From Nisaea sp. (GTDB lineage: Bacteria; Pseudomonadota; Alphaproteobacteria; Thalassobaculales; Thalassobaculaceae): a stretch of DNA of 64,000 nt. Position 1 is the stretch's first letter; every line of letters starts with the position of its first letter. The position numbers were made by a program, and so were the translations under genes. This document shows positions 1 to 8,181 of the stretch, piece after piece. The notes beneath the pieces are model-generated. The model had not been told where the DNA came from and searched no databases. It saw only the letters and a program-made list of their open reading frames with translations. The stretch lies in assembly GCF_017640745.1 (NCBI RefSeq), contig NZ_JAEPQA010000001.1, positions 268,852-332,851 on the forward strand. The letters run 5' to 3'.

Positions 1-1
1 G

Positions 2-76
2 CAGCTCTCGCCCCAAGGAAACAGCCGCTACCGCTTCAGCCCCCGGACGCGTCTGGGGACGTGGCTGATACCTTAA
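2..76 (+). CDS. possible 3' end of a gene truncated by the window start
   Basis: Frame 2 is open from the window edge to a TAA at 74-76 and encodes 24 residues ending in RLGTWLIP. The Arg/aromatic-rich composition looks protein-like, and a gene ending here would converge neatly on the minus-strand gene that stops at 89. The piece is too short to assign a family; frame 1 is also open through this stretch, so this is only a possibility. Confidence 0.3.
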   Translation, partial: QLSPQGNSRYRFSPRTRLGTWLIP

Positions 77-88
77 GCCGAAGCCCCT

Positions 89-433
89 TCAACGGTCGAA
101 AATACTGAGTTTCAGCTCTTCGGATCTGCCAAGCCAGATGACATGGTCGGTATGGTCACTCAGCTCCTCGCCGGTATCGGCGTGCACGAAAACCGTGAGC
201 CCCTCCCGGTTGAGGGAGAGCCAGGGAATTAGGGATCCGAACATCTCCGGTGCGAAAGCGACCTGATAGCTGAAACACGGGTGCGGACCGACCGGCTTTT
301 CATGAAACCGCCCCATCTCGATATCGAACCGGCGCTCTATCTCATCGCGCAGGCGCCGCGCCGTCTCGGCGGTCCCGGCATCGAAATAGACGTGGGCGTG
401 GTAGCCGCGAATCTCTGAAACGTCTCTTGTCAT
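89..433 (-). CDS. DOPA 4,5-dioxygenase family protein
   Basis: A 114-residue protein of the small DOPA 4,5-dioxygenase family, which in fungi and plants performs extradiol cleavage of catecholic substrates; bacterial members are mostly uncharacterised. Family hallmarks are an early HAHVYFD motif, a central GPHPCFSYQVAF motif and a C-terminal DHTDHVIWLG motif, supplying several His residues that could bind iron. The length is normal for bacterial members. The ATG at 433 has a good ribosome site (GAGGAAT) just upstream. It is monocistronic and divergent from the PAS protein at 665. The family call is firm; the substrate is unknown. Confidence 0.85.
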   Translation of the reverse strand: MTRDVSEIRGYHAHVYFDAGTAETARRLRDEIERRFDIEMGRFHEKPVGPHPCFSYQVAFAPEMFGSLIPWLSLNREGLTVFVHADTGEELSDHTDHVIWLGRSEELKLSIFDR

Positions 434-664
434 GGGTCATTCCTCTTCCGCTCCCCGAACCGGAGCGGGATGCCAGACTGGATCAACTCTGCCACCTCCG
501 CCAGCCGACTTTTGGGCTGCACGAAAAAGATGATTTTGACGATCGGCGAAAATGCTGCTCGACTTACCGAAGCATCCAAGCGGAATTGGACCCCGCAGAC
601 AGCGGCTTGGCGCCCGGATTTTGCGAATCCGGCAGAAAAGCGCCCGGTTCTTGAGGACGAGCGG

Positions 665-1219
665 ATGAGCCATTCCACAGACGCGATCAGGACCGAGCTG
701 AGCTCTCAGGGAAACGAATTCCTCGATTACTGGCTTTCCCTGCGTGCAGGCCGGCTGCTGCCCGACCGGGCTGAGTTCGATCCGGTCCAGGTGAAGCATC
801 TGTTGCCGTTCATCGTGATCCACGAGCTGATCGACCCGGAGATAATCCGGCTCAGGCTTGTTGGCACCGGGGTGGTCAGCCAGTACGGCCAGGAAAGCAC
901 CGGGCGGAACTATCTCGATTTCGTCGAACCGGAGCGCCGGGCCAAGGCATCGGAAGCCATCTTCCTCGTCCGCGAGCATCCCGCCGGCATGAGCGTCACC
1001 CTCCAGTCATCAACGCATGGCGGCGGCAATTTGCTGCGCCGAACGATTGCCCTTCCGGTGGGAGACGCGAAAGAAGACCGAAAATTCGTCTATTTCTGCA
1101 GCACTCGCCATGAGGCGAGCGAACGGCCCCTGACCGAGCCGGCAAAGCTCGCCGTTCAGTCGGTTGCCAACCGGCGCTACTTCGATATAGGCGCCGGGAT
1201 ACCCGAATTTTCGGACTGA
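665..1219 (+). CDS. PAS-domain (PAS_5/DUF1457-type) protein
   Basis: A 184-residue cytoplasmic protein whose middle part resembles the PAS_5 family common in alphaproteobacteria: an LDYWLSLRAGRLLPDRAEFDP opening, the phrase RLVGTGVVSQYGQESTGRNY, and a final strand region with VYFCSTRH. No output domain is visible, so it is probably a stand-alone sensor or adaptor of unknown ligand. The frame is open from 470, but the ATG at 665 is chosen because the family motif begins soon after it and GAGGACGAG lies just upstream. It converges on the transporter at 1225 with a 5-base gap. Confidence 0.7.
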   Translation: MSHSTDAIRTELSSQGNEFLDYWLSLRAGRLLPDRAEFDPVQVKHLLPFIVIHELIDPEIIRLRLVGTGVVSQYGQESTGRNYLDFVEPERRAKASEAIFLVREHPAGMSVTLQSSTHGGGNLLRRTIALPVGDAKEDRKFVYFCSTRHEASERPLTEPAKLAVQSVANRRYFDIGAGIPEFSD

Positions 1220-1224
1220 GCAGG

Positions 1225-2559
1225 CTAGAAGTCGCTGAGACCGTTGAACAGAACCAATGCGACGGATACCGGCACGACAATCCGAAGCAGCCAGATCCAG
1301 AGCCAACCCAGAGCCCCGTTCAGACCGGCAAAGAGAAAGGCATCGCGCCGCTGCAGGCTCCAGCCGACGAAAAGCGAGATGAAGATCCCGCTCAGGGGGA
1401 GAAGAACGGAGGATGCGAGAAGGTCGAACAGCCCGAAGAGATCTTCTCCGGCGATCCGCACCTCCTTCAGCAGGCTGAAGCTCAGTCCCGGAGCCAGGCC
1501 CATGCCGAGCACCAGCAAGCCCATCAAGAGCGACGCGGAACGGCGCCGGAGACCGAAACGGTCCATGCAGATGGCAACGGTAACCTCGAGGACGGAGATC
1601 ATCGACGTCAATCCGGCGGCGGCAAGCAGGAAGAAGAAAGCCGCCGCGAGCACCGTCCCGCCTTCGATCTCGCTGAAAACCCGCGGCAGGGCGACGAAGG
1701 CCAGCTCGGGGCCGGAGGAAGGGTCGAGCCCATAGGCAAACACGGCCGGAAAAATGGCCACGCCCGCGAGCACCGCGAACAATGTGTCCCCGGTCACGAT
1801 ATAGAGAGCCGATCTCAGAACCGGCACCTCGGTTCGCATGTAGCTCCCATAGGTAATGAAGATCGCCATGCCGATCCCGATCGAGAAGAACGCCTGGCCA
1901 AGCGCCGCAAGATAGACGCTCGGACGGCCGAAGGCTTCGAGATCGACGCGGAACAGATAATCGAGACCGCCAGCGCCGTCCGGCCGTGACAAACCATAGA
2001 GCGCGAGACCGGCCAATATTCCGGCGAGCACGGGCATCATCCATCGGTTCAGATGCTCAATTCCGCCTTGAACGCCGCGCGCCACCACGATCATGGCCAG
2101 CAGGATAGAGCAGGCCTGCCAGAACAGCGGCCCCGCAACTTGCGCGGTGAAGCCGGAAAAGTACGGGGCAAATCCCGTCGCCTCGGCGTCCCAGAGCGCA
2201 CCGCTGAGCGCGACGAAGAAATATCGGAAGGTCCAGCCCGCGACGACCGCATAGAAGCTCAGGATCACCGTTCCGGCAATGGCGGCGACCCAGCCCGAAT
2301 GCCGGAGCGGACTGCGCGGGGCGAGCGCCGGAAAGGCGGAAACCGTATCGAGCCGCGCCGTCCGGCCGACCGCAAGTTCGGCAATCACCAGGGGAAGCCC
2401 GATGAGAAGGACGCAAAGGAGATAGACGAGCAGAAATCCGCCGCCGCCATTCTCCCCGGCGACATAGGGAAAGCGCCAGATATTCCCGATGCCCACGGCG
2501 GAGCCGATGGTTGCCAGCACGAAGCCAACCTGGGTGGCCCACTGCTCCCGTTCTGCCAT
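1225..2559 (-). CDS. neurotransmitter:sodium symporter (NSS/SNF) family transporter
   Basis: A 444-residue polytopic inner-membrane protein of the NSS/SNF family (LeuT fold), which couples Na+ entry to uptake of amino acids or related amines. The family signature is near the N-terminus: WATQVGFVLATIGSAVGIGNIWRFPY, the unwound first helix that binds Na+ and substrate, followed by GGGGFLLVYL. Length and hydrophobic pattern fit bacterial members. The chosen ATG (2559-2557) follows the LysR stop in a TGATG overlap, indicating translational coupling; an upstream extension in this frame runs inside the LysR gene and lacks family features. The substrate cannot be read from sequence. Confidence 0.9.
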   Translation of the reverse strand: MAEREQWATQVGFVLATIGSAVGIGNIWRFPYVAGENGGGGFLLVYLLCVLLIGLPLVIAELAVGRTARLDTVSAFPALAPRSPLRHSGWVAAIAGTVILSFYAVVAGWTFRYFFVALSGALWDAEATGFAPYFSGFTAQVAGPLFWQACSILLAMIVVARGVQGGIEHLNRWMMPVLAGILAGLALYGLSRPDGAGGLDYLFRVDLEAFGRPSVYLAALGQAFFSIGIGMAIFITYGSYMRTEVPVLRSALYIVTGDTLFAVLAGVAIFPAVFAYGLDPSSGPELAFVALPRVFSEIEGGTVLAAAFFFLLAAAGLTSMISVLEVTVAICMDRFGLRRRSASLLMGLLVLGMGLAPGLSFSLLKEVRIAGEDLFGLFDLLASSVLLPLSGIFISLFVGWSLQRRDAFLFAGLNGALGWLWIWLLRIVVPVSVALVLFNGLSDF

Positions 2560-3473
2560 CAGCCCGACTCGGCCTGTGAGCCGTCCCGGCGCACCTCGTC
2601 GAGCACCCAGTCCCGGAATACGGCAACCTTGTTGGACCGCAGCGCCTCTTCGCGGCAAACGAAATAGTAGGCAAGCAAGGCTGGCGTCTCGGTGCCGAAC
2701 GGTCGGATAAGCCGGCCTGCGCGCAGATCGTCGGTGACCAGTTGCGAGCGTGCGAGAGCGACCCCCTGCCCTTCGATCGCCGCCTGCAGCACCATATCCA
2801 TCTGGGTAAAGAAGGCGCCGCGCCGCACGTCGACCCCCTCGACCCCGAAATGCTCCAGGAAATGATCCCAGCTCTCGCCGGCGAAGGAGTTGACGTCATG
2901 CAGCAACGGATAATGCTTGAGATCCTCCGGGCGGTGCAGCCCGGGCGGCCGAGCGGCGACCTCCGGACTGCAGACCGGATAGATCCGCTCACTCATGATC
3001 TTCTCGACATGCAGGCCCTCATAGTTCCCGTCGCCGAGCCGGAGCGCCACGTCGACGCCATCGGTGACGAAATCCGCCTTGCGATCCTCGGCCGCGATCC
3101 GGACATCGATCTCCGGATAGCGCATGCGGAAACGCGAGAGGCGCGGGATCAGCCATTTAACCGCAAAGGAGGGCAGGACGCTGACCGTCAGCGGACGTCC
3201 CTCTTCCTGTTCCTTCAGATCGTTCACCGCCGCCAGAAGCCGGGAGAAGGCATCGCGCACTACCGGCGCAAGCCGCGCGCCTTCCGCCGACAATTCGAGC
3301 GACCGCGGACGGCGCAGGAAGAGCGAGCAGCCGAGCTCGGTCTCGAGCGCCTTGATCTGCTGGCTGACGGCCGCCGGCGTGACGAACAGCTCAGCTGCCG
3401 CGAGCTTGAAACTCATATGCCGGGCCGCCGCTTCGAAGCAGCGCAGGCCATTGAGGGGAAGACGGCTCAACAT
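2559..3473 (-). CDS. LysR-type transcriptional regulator (GcvA-like)
   Basis: A 304-residue LysR-type regulator. Residues about 5-65 hold the winged helix-turn-helix (LNGLRCFEAAARHMSFKLAAAEL, then VTPAAVSQQIKALE); the rest is the periplasmic-binding-like effector domain. The opening MLSRLPLNGLRCFEAAARH is typical of the GcvA branch. Its stop overlaps the transporter start by one base, so the two are co-transcribed, unlike the usual divergent LysR arrangement. It probably controls its own operon and the adjacent transporter in response to the transported solute (inference). A perfect dyad lies about 25 bp upstream of its start. Confidence 0.92.
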   Translation of the reverse strand: MLSRLPLNGLRCFEAAARHMSFKLAAAELFVTPAAVSQQIKALETELGCSLFLRRPRSLELSAEGARLAPVVRDAFSRLLAAVNDLKEQEEGRPLTVSVLPSFAVKWLIPRLSRFRMRYPEIDVRIAAEDRKADFVTDGVDVALRLGDGNYEGLHVEKIMSERIYPVCSPEVAARPPGLHRPEDLKHYPLLHDVNSFAGESWDHFLEHFGVEGVDVRRGAFFTQMDMVLQAAIEGQGVALARSQLVTDDLRAGRLIRPFGTETPALLAYYFVCREEALRSNKVAVFRDWVLDEVRRDGSQAESG

Positions 3474-3497
3474 GGATTAGCCAAACTAACTTATCTC

Positions 3498-3515
3498 GCA
3501 AATTAACTCATTTGC
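3498..3515. promoter_or_regulatory. inverted repeat GCAAAT-N6-ATTTGC, candidate LysR operator
   Basis: A perfect 6-bp dyad with a 6-bp spacer lies in the AT-rich gap between the LysR gene (minus) and the DUF1127 gene (plus), 25 bp upstream of the LysR start. Size and position suit an autoregulatory LysR box; binding is inferred. Confidence 0.4.
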
Positions 3516-3598
3516 TGAATGGCGAATAATAGCCCAAATACCTGAACATCGACAGACACGAATGAGCGTGTGTGACGTTTTGATTAAGGAGAGCTTTC

Positions 3599-3847
3599 AT
3601 GTTTAAGAACCAGACCCTGAATGTTGCTCCTGCCGCCGTCATGACTGCAGGAACCAACGGGACCTTCGCGCTGAAGCGCGCCAAGGGCAGCGTACTGCAG
3701 ACCCTCGTCGCACTTCTGTTCACCTGGGAAGACCGCATCCGCCAGCGCCAGGCGCTGCGCGAGATGGATGCGCGGGCCCTGGCCGACATGGGGATCACCC
3801 CGTCCGATGTCGATTACGAGACGAACAAGCCGTTCTGGGCCGCCTGA
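3599..3847 (+). CDS. DUF1127 domain-containing small protein
   Basis: An 82-residue protein ending in a DUF1127 domain (about residues 40-78): WEDRIRQRQALREMDARALADMGIT is the characteristic Arg-rich helical motif. In alphaproteobacteria, short DUF1127 proteins have been linked to RNA turnover and to phosphate or carbon responses, and some bind RNA; the role here is unknown. The 35-residue N-terminal extension is low in complexity and probably disordered. The start is supported by AAGGAGAG at a proper distance. It has its own promoter region, divergent from the LysR gene. Confidence 0.85.
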   Translation: MFKNQTLNVAPAAVMTAGTNGTFALKRAKGSVLQTLVALLFTWEDRIRQRQALREMDARALADMGITPSDVDYETNKPFWAA

Positions 3848-3860
3848 TCTCTAGCGGAAA

Positions 3861-3882
3861 GCCGTGCCCCTCGGGGCGCGGC
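3861..3882. terminator. GC-rich hairpin between convergent genes
   Basis: GCCGTGCCCC-TC-GGGGCGCGGC forms a 10-bp stem (one G-U pair) with a tight loop between the 3' ends of the DUF1127 gene and paaE. It has no T-run on either side, so efficient intrinsic termination is uncertain. Confidence 0.45.
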
Positions 3883-3887
3883 CGCCC

Positions 3888-4985
3888 CTAGCGGGCATCG
3901 AAGTCCAGCACCACGCGGTCGCTCGCGGGGTGCGCCTGACAGGCCAGCACGAATCCCCTCTCAACCTCTTCCTTGGCGAGCGTGTAGTTGAGATCCATCT
4001 CCACGCGGCCCTCGATCACTTTTGCCCGACACGTGCAGCACATCCCACCCTTGCACGCGTAGGGCATATCCGGTCGGCCCCCAAGGGCCGCGTCGAGAAT
4101 GGACATGCCGTCCGGCTCCAGCGTGAAATCGGTGCGCACCCCATCGAAGATCACGGATACCTCGGACCCCGCGGCCGGCACCTCGCCCTCTTTCTTCGCC
4201 ATCCTGGCCCGGCGCGCGGCGGCGGCTTTCGCCGCCGCGTCGCTGGACGGCGTGAAGAGCTCGAAACAGATCCTCTCCGGATCGACCCCATGCTCCCCGA
4301 GCACAGCGCGCACGTCATTGATCATGCCTTCCGGCCCGCAGAGGAAAAACCGGTCGACCGCATGCACGTTCAGCATCGAGCGGAAGAAGGTCTCGCATTT
4401 CTCCCGGTCGATCCGTCCGTTCAGCAGCGCCACTTCCTGTGGTTCGCGGCTGAGGATATGGAGCACGCTGAAACGCGCGGGAAACCGGTTCTTCAGGTCG
4501 GACAGCAGGTCGCGGAACATGATGTCGCGCACAGTCCGATTGCCGTAGAACAGTGTGAAACGGCTTTCCGGCTCGGCCTCCAGAACGGACTTGGCAATCG
4601 AGAGGATCGGCGTGATCCCGCTTCCGGCGGCGAAGGCAACGTATGTATGCGCCGCACCCGGCTCGACCTCGGCAGTGAACCGCCCTTCCGGCAGCATGAC
4701 CTCAAGGCTATCACCCGCCTTCAGCTCATCATTCGCGAAGCCGGAAAACGCCCCGCCCTCGACGCGCTTGATGGCGACCCTCATCTCACCGTCGCCGAGA
4801 CCGCTGCAGATCGAATAGGAGCGTCGGACGTCATGCCCGTCGATTTCCCGGCGCAGCGTCAGATACTGTCCCGGCAGATAGGCGAAATCGGCCTTCGCGT
4901 CCTCCGGCAGATCGAACGCGATGGAGACGCTGTCCGCGCTTTCCGGGCGAACTTCACGGACGGTCAGAGTGGTGAAGCGTGCCAT
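3888..4985 (-). CDS. paaE: phenylacetyl-CoA 1,2-epoxidase, reductase subunit PaaE
   Basis: A 365-residue NADPH:ferredoxin-type reductase that feeds electrons to the PaaABC di-iron oxygenase making ring-1,2-epoxyphenylacetyl-CoA. Domain order is FAD-binding barrel (RRSYSIC), NAD(P)-binding domain (FAAGSGITPILS, FLCGPEGM) and a C-terminal plant-type [2Fe-2S] ferredoxin with cysteines in PYACKGGMCCTCRAKV and a later LACQAHP. The ATG at 4985 is chosen over the open frame to 5126 because the family N-terminus (FTTLTVREVRPES) starts there. It is the last gene of the leftward paa operon, 13 bp after paaD. Confidence 0.95.
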   Translation of the reverse strand: MARFTTLTVREVRPESADSVSIAFDLPEDAKADFAYLPGQYLTLRREIDGHDVRRSYSICSGLGDGEMRVAIKRVEGGAFSGFANDELKAGDSLEVMLPEGRFTAEVEPGAAHTYVAFAAGSGITPILSIAKSVLEAEPESRFTLFYGNRTVRDIMFRDLLSDLKNRFPARFSVLHILSREPQEVALLNGRIDREKCETFFRSMLNVHAVDRFFLCGPEGMINDVRAVLGEHGVDPERICFELFTPSSDAAAKAAAARRARMAKKEGEVPAAGSEVSVIFDGVRTDFTLEPDGMSILDAALGGRPDMPYACKGGMCCTCRAKVIEGRVEMDLNYTLAKEEVERGFVLACQAHPASDRVVLDFDAR

Positions 4986-4998
4986 GACCGCTTTCCTC

Positions 4999-5505
4999 CT
5001 AGATGCATTTGAAATAGTCGAACGGTTCCGCGCAGTCGGTGCAGCGGTAGAGCGCCTTGCAGGCCGTCGAGCCGAACTGGCTGAGGATCTCCGTGTTCTC
5101 CGACCCGCAGCGCGGACAGGCGACAACCGGGTCGATCCCCAGGAGGGATTGCTTGGAGGTCGAAACCTCGGCCGGCGGCGCGATGCCGATCCCCTTCAGC
5201 TTTTCCCGGCCGGCCTCGCTCAGCCAGTCGGTGGTCCAGGCCGGCGAGAGCACGGTCTTCACCTCGACATGCTCGAATCCTGCCTTCAGCACCGCGTCGC
5301 GCACCATCATCTCGATGTAGGACATGGCCGGGCAACCGGAGTAAGTCGGCGTGATGGTCACCTTGGCGGCGGCGCCGTCGACTTCGATCTCCCGGATCAC
5401 GCCGAGATCGACGACGGACAGCACGGGAATCTCAGGATCCGAGACCTCCTCGAGCGCGGCCCAGAGCCGGGATTCTTCAGCGGAAGCGGCAGCGTGTGGT
5501 TGCAT
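4999..5505 (-). CDS. paaD: phenylacetyl-CoA epoxidase accessory subunit PaaD
   Basis: A 168-residue MIP18/DUF59-type protein. In the paa system PaaD is needed for epoxidase activity and is thought to help assemble the Fe-S cluster of PaaE. The N-terminal DUF59 part carries VSDPEIPVLSVVDLGVIREI and TPTYSGCPAM. The C-terminal part has a zinc-ribbon-like pair, CPRCGSENTE and CTDCAEPFDYFKC. A GTG codon directly precedes the ATG at 5505; the ATG is preferred. It ends with the typical FKCI tail and lies 9 bp after paaC. Confidence 0.93.
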   Translation of the reverse strand: MQPHAAASAEESRLWAALEEVSDPEIPVLSVVDLGVIREIEVDGAAAKVTITPTYSGCPAMSYIEMMVRDAVLKAGFEHVEVKTVLSPAWTTDWLSEAGREKLKGIGIAPPAEVSTSKQSLLGIDPVVACPRCGSENTEILSQFGSTACKALYRCTDCAEPFDYFKCI

Positions 5506-5514
5506 CACCCGCCC

Positions 5515-6282
5515 CTACCATTGCGCATCCGGATAGGCGCGCGGCAGGAACTGCATCTCGGCCAGCAGGAAGCCCAGATGCTCGGAATGAATCCCCTTCT
5601 TGCCGCCGCCGATCGACCAGTTCGCATCCGGAACCGTCAGCGTCGCCTCGGCGAGCACGGCGCCGACCGCCTGCTTCCAGTTCTCCTCGAAATCGCCCGG
5701 GTCCGGGGCGATACCCGCCTGCATCATCATCTCGTCGATGGCGTCGCCCTCGAAAAGCTCGCGGGTATAGCCCCAGAGCGCATCGAGCGCGGCCTGGGCC
5801 CGTGCGTGGCTCTCTTCCGTGCCGTCGCCAAGCCGGATCACCCACTGGCCGCTGTGACGGCGGTGGTAGAGCGCTTCCTTCAGCGCCTTGGACGCGATGC
5901 CGGCGATCTCCTGATTGGCGGACTTGCTCAGCGCCTGAAGCAGCTCGACATGGAAGCAGTCGAACAGGAACTGGCGGACGATGGTGTGGGCAAAATCGCC
6001 GTTCGGCTGCTCGACCAGCAGAAAATTCCGCCAGTCCAGCACATCGCGCTTGAAGGCGAGCGCGTCGGCGTCGCGCGCACCGCCTTCCACCGTCGCCGCG
6101 AATTCGAGCCAGAGCGTCGACTGGCCGACCAGGTCGAGGGCGATGTTGGAGAGCGCGATATCCTCTTCCAGCACCGGCCCTTTGCCGCACCATTCGGAGA
6201 GGCGGTGGCCGAGGATCAGGGCATTGTCGCCAAGCCGGAGCAGATACTCGAAGAGGGCTTCGCGCTGCGCTTCAACGGTCAT
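5515..6282 (-). CDS. paaC: phenylacetyl-CoA epoxidase structural subunit PaaC
   Basis: A 255-residue ferritin-like helical subunit that pairs with PaaA in the epoxidase core but does not itself hold the catalytic di-iron site. Recognisable family stretches are LGDNALILGHRLSEW, NIALDLVGQ, the central FDCFHVELLQALSKS, and WVIRLGDGTEESH. Length matches the E. coli protein. The ATG at 6282 gives the normal N-terminus. It sits third in paaABCDE and would be lost as a complex partner without PaaA and PaaB. Confidence 0.95.
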   Translation of the reverse strand: MTVEAQREALFEYLLRLGDNALILGHRLSEWCGKGPVLEEDIALSNIALDLVGQSTLWLEFAATVEGGARDADALAFKRDVLDWRNFLLVEQPNGDFAHTIVRQFLFDCFHVELLQALSKSANQEIAGIASKALKEALYHRRHSGQWVIRLGDGTEESHARAQAALDALWGYTRELFEGDAIDEMMMQAGIAPDPGDFEENWKQAVGAVLAEATLTVPDANWSIGGGKKGIHSEHLGFLLAEMQFLPRAYPDAQW

Positions 6283-6306
6283 GGATCAGACTCCAGAAGG
6301 AACCGG

Positions 6307-6597
6307 TCAGAGGCATTCGACCTCGTCCGGCACTTCGTAAAAGGTCGGGTGGCGGTAGATTTTCGAATCCGCCGGATCGAACAGGCTCTCCTTATCCGCC
6401 GGCGCCGAGGCGACGATGTCGGTGGACTGCACCACCCAGATGCTCTCGCCCTCGCGCCGCCGCGTATAGACGTCGCGGGCATGTTGCAGCGCCATCTCGG
6501 CATCGCTCGCATGGAGCGAGCCGACATGCTTGTGGCTGAGCCCCTCGCGGGCCCGGATGAAGACTTCCCAGAGCGGCCAGTCGTGCCCTGCGGTCAT
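6307..6597 (-). CDS. paaB: phenylacetyl-CoA epoxidase subunit PaaB
   Basis: A 96-residue small subunit of the epoxidase, which bridges PaaAC heterodimers in the assembled complex. Family motifs are WPLWEVFIRAREGLSHKHVGSLHA and YTRRREGESIWVV, with a C-terminal SKIYRHPTFYEVPDEV. The start at 6597 (MTAGHDWPLWEV) is chosen over a longer in-frame extension to 6699 that overlaps paaA and has no family similarity. Spacing to paaA is about 20 bp. Confidence 0.95.
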   Translation of the reverse strand: MTAGHDWPLWEVFIRAREGLSHKHVGSLHASDAEMALQHARDVYTRRREGESIWVVQSTDIVASAPADKESLFDPADSKIYRHPTFYEVPDEVECL

Positions 6598-6616
6598 TGC
6601 CTCTCTCCCAAAAGAA

Positions 6617-7600
6617 TTATTCCGCGGCGATCTTCGCTGCCTGCTTGCGCAGACGCTGCTTCTCGCCGTATGCGGCCGCCGCCTCGCGGACCCAGGCACC
6701 GTCCTCGTGCGCCTTTACGCGCGCGGTCATGCGTTCCTTGTTGCAGGGCCCGTCGCCGGAGACGACGCGCTTCAGTTCCGCCCAGTCGATCGCGCCGAAA
6801 TCGTAGTGGCCTCGTTCCTCGTTCCACTTCAGATCGGGGTCCGGCATCTTCAGGCCGAGATAGTCGGCCTGCGGTACCGTCATGTCGATGAACTGCTGGC
6901 GCAGATCGTCGTTCGAGACCCGCTTGATCTTCCATTGCATCGATTGAGAAGAATGCGCCGACTCCCGGTCGCTCGGCCCGAACATCATCAGCGACGGCCA
7001 CCACCAGCGGTCCAGCGCACTCTGCGCCATCCGCTTCTGGTCCTTGGTGCCGAAGGCCATCGACATCATGATTTCGTAGCCTTGGCGCTGGTGGAAGCTC
7101 TCCTCCCGGCAGATCCGCTCCATGGCACGGGCATAGGGCCCGTAGGAGCAGCGGCAGAGCGCGATCTGGTTGATGATCGCCGCCCCGTCGACCAGCCAGC
7201 CGATGGCACCGATATCGGCCCAGGACAGCACCGGGTAATTGAAGATGTTGGAATATTTGGCGCGCCCCTCGTGCAGGGCATCGATCATTTCCGCGCGGCT
7301 GGTCCCGAGCGTCTCGGCGGCACTGTAGAGATAGAGACCGTGCCCGCCCTCGTCCTGGATCTTGGCCAGCAGCTGGACCTTCCGGCGCAGCGACGGCGCC
7401 CGCGTCACCCAGCACCCTTCCGGCAGCATCCCGACAATTTCGGAATGGGCATGTTGGGAGATCTGACGAACCAGCGTCTTGCGATAGCCCTCCGGCATCC
7501 AGTCGCGCGGCTCGATCTTGATTTCGCGATCGACCTTGGACTGGAAGCGGGCGGCCTCGTCGGCTTCCGAAGCGTTACCCGTAATCTGGCTTTGCACCAT
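6617..7600 (-). CDS. paaA: phenylacetyl-CoA 1,2-epoxidase catalytic subunit PaaA
   Basis: A 327-residue catalytic alpha subunit of the ring 1,2-phenylacetyl-CoA epoxidase. Di-iron ligand motifs of ferritin-like oxygenases are visible as QDEGGHG and REESFHQ (two ExxH pairs). The rest, including [12 protein letters not shown] and [12 protein letters not shown], is standard PaaA. The ATG at 7600 has GAGGAAACGC upstream and fits the family N-terminus (MVQSQ); the frame extends 13 codons further without a good start. It is the first gene of the leftward operon, and its leader contains the dyad shared with paaI. No paaF, G, H, J, K or Z is in the window, so the rest of the pathway lies elsewhere. 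Confidence 0.96.
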   Translation of the reverse strand: MVQSQITGNASEADEAARFQSKVDREIKIEPRDWMPEGYRKTLVRQISQHAHSEIVGMLPEGCWVTRAPSLRRKVQLLAKIQDEGGHGLYLYSAAETLGTSRAEMIDALHEGRAKYSNIFNYPVLSWADIGAIGWLVDGAAIINQIALCRCSYGPYARAMERICREESFHQRQGYEIMMSMAFGTKDQKRMAQSALDRWWWPSLMMFGPSDRESAHSSQSMQWKIKRVSNDDLRQQFIDMTVPQADYLGLKMPDPDLKWNEERGHYDFGAIDWAELKRVVSGDGPCNKERMTARVKAHEDGAWVREAAAAYGEKQRLRKQAAKIAAE

Positions 7601-7646
7601 TGCGTTTCCTCGCTTAACTCGGACGTTGCCGAACAGCATTCTTTAA

Positions 7647-7688
7647 ATGATACAAAACAATTCCTTCGTCCAGAAAAATTTGTATCAT
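7647..7688. promoter_or_regulatory. 10-bp inverted repeat between paaA and paaI, candidate PaaX operator
   Basis: ATGATACAAA (7647-7656) and its exact reverse complement TTTGTATCAT (7679-7688) flank 22 bp in the AT-rich gap between divergent paaABCDE and paaI-paaX. The repeat centres are 32 bp apart, about three helical turns. Known PaaX operators are paired TGAT-type half-sites in paa promoters and the paaX gene is adjacent, so this is the likely repressor target. Binding is inferred. Confidence 0.6.
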
Positions 7689-7710
7689 ATTGACCGAAAG
7701 GCAGGAAATC

Positions 7711-8181
7711 ATGAAAGACCGGCACCCCGTCGCATCCGCCCCGGAAAGCGCCCAGAAAACGGCGCAGAGCGTGGCGGATTGGATGTATGAGAACGATCCC
7801 GCGACGCGTGGCTTCGGCATGAGTGTCGAACAGGTCGGTCCGGGCTTTGCCCGGCTTCGGATGACGGTACGTCCCGAGATGCTGAACGGCCACAAGACCT
7901 GCCACGGCGGAATGATCTTCACTCTCGCCGACAGCGCGTTCGCCTTCGCCTGCAATTCGGCAAACGCCCTCACGGTGGCGCAGAGCTGCGACATCGACTT
8001 CGTCAATCCGGCCCGCGAGGGCGACGAATTGATCGCCACCTGCGAGGAACGGTTCCACCGGGGCCGCTCCGGGATCTACGACACGGTGGTCACGCTTGCG
8101 GACGGAACCGTCGTCGCGCATTTCCGCGGACGCTCGCGCACGGTCGGCGGCGAACTGGTCGCAACCGGGACGTCTGCATGA
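7711..8181 (+). CDS. paaI: hydroxyphenylacetyl-CoA thioesterase PaaI
   Basis: A 156-residue hotdog-fold acyl-CoA thioesterase of the PaaI subgroup, which hydrolyses dead-end or trapped CoA thioesters during phenylacetate degradation. The active-site stretch NGHKTCHGGMIFTLADSAFA carries the HGG turn and the Asp of the long helix. The ATG at 7711 with GGCAGG upstream is preferred to a TTG at 7690. The gene is divergent from paaA and its stop overlaps the start of paaX (ATGA), so enzyme and repressor are translated together. Confidence 0.93.
   Translation: MKDRHPVASAPESAQKTAQSVADWMYENDPATRGFGMSVEQVGPGFARLRMTVRPEMLNGHKTCHGGMIFTLADSAFAFACNSANALTVAQSCDIDFVNPAREGDELIATCEERFHRGRSGIYDTVVTLADGTVVAHFRGRSRTVGGELVATGTSA

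Noticed and set aside
4921-6891. A 656-codon plus-strand open frame across paaE-paaA
   Set aside because: Antisense shadow of the paa operon; the composition is not protein-like.
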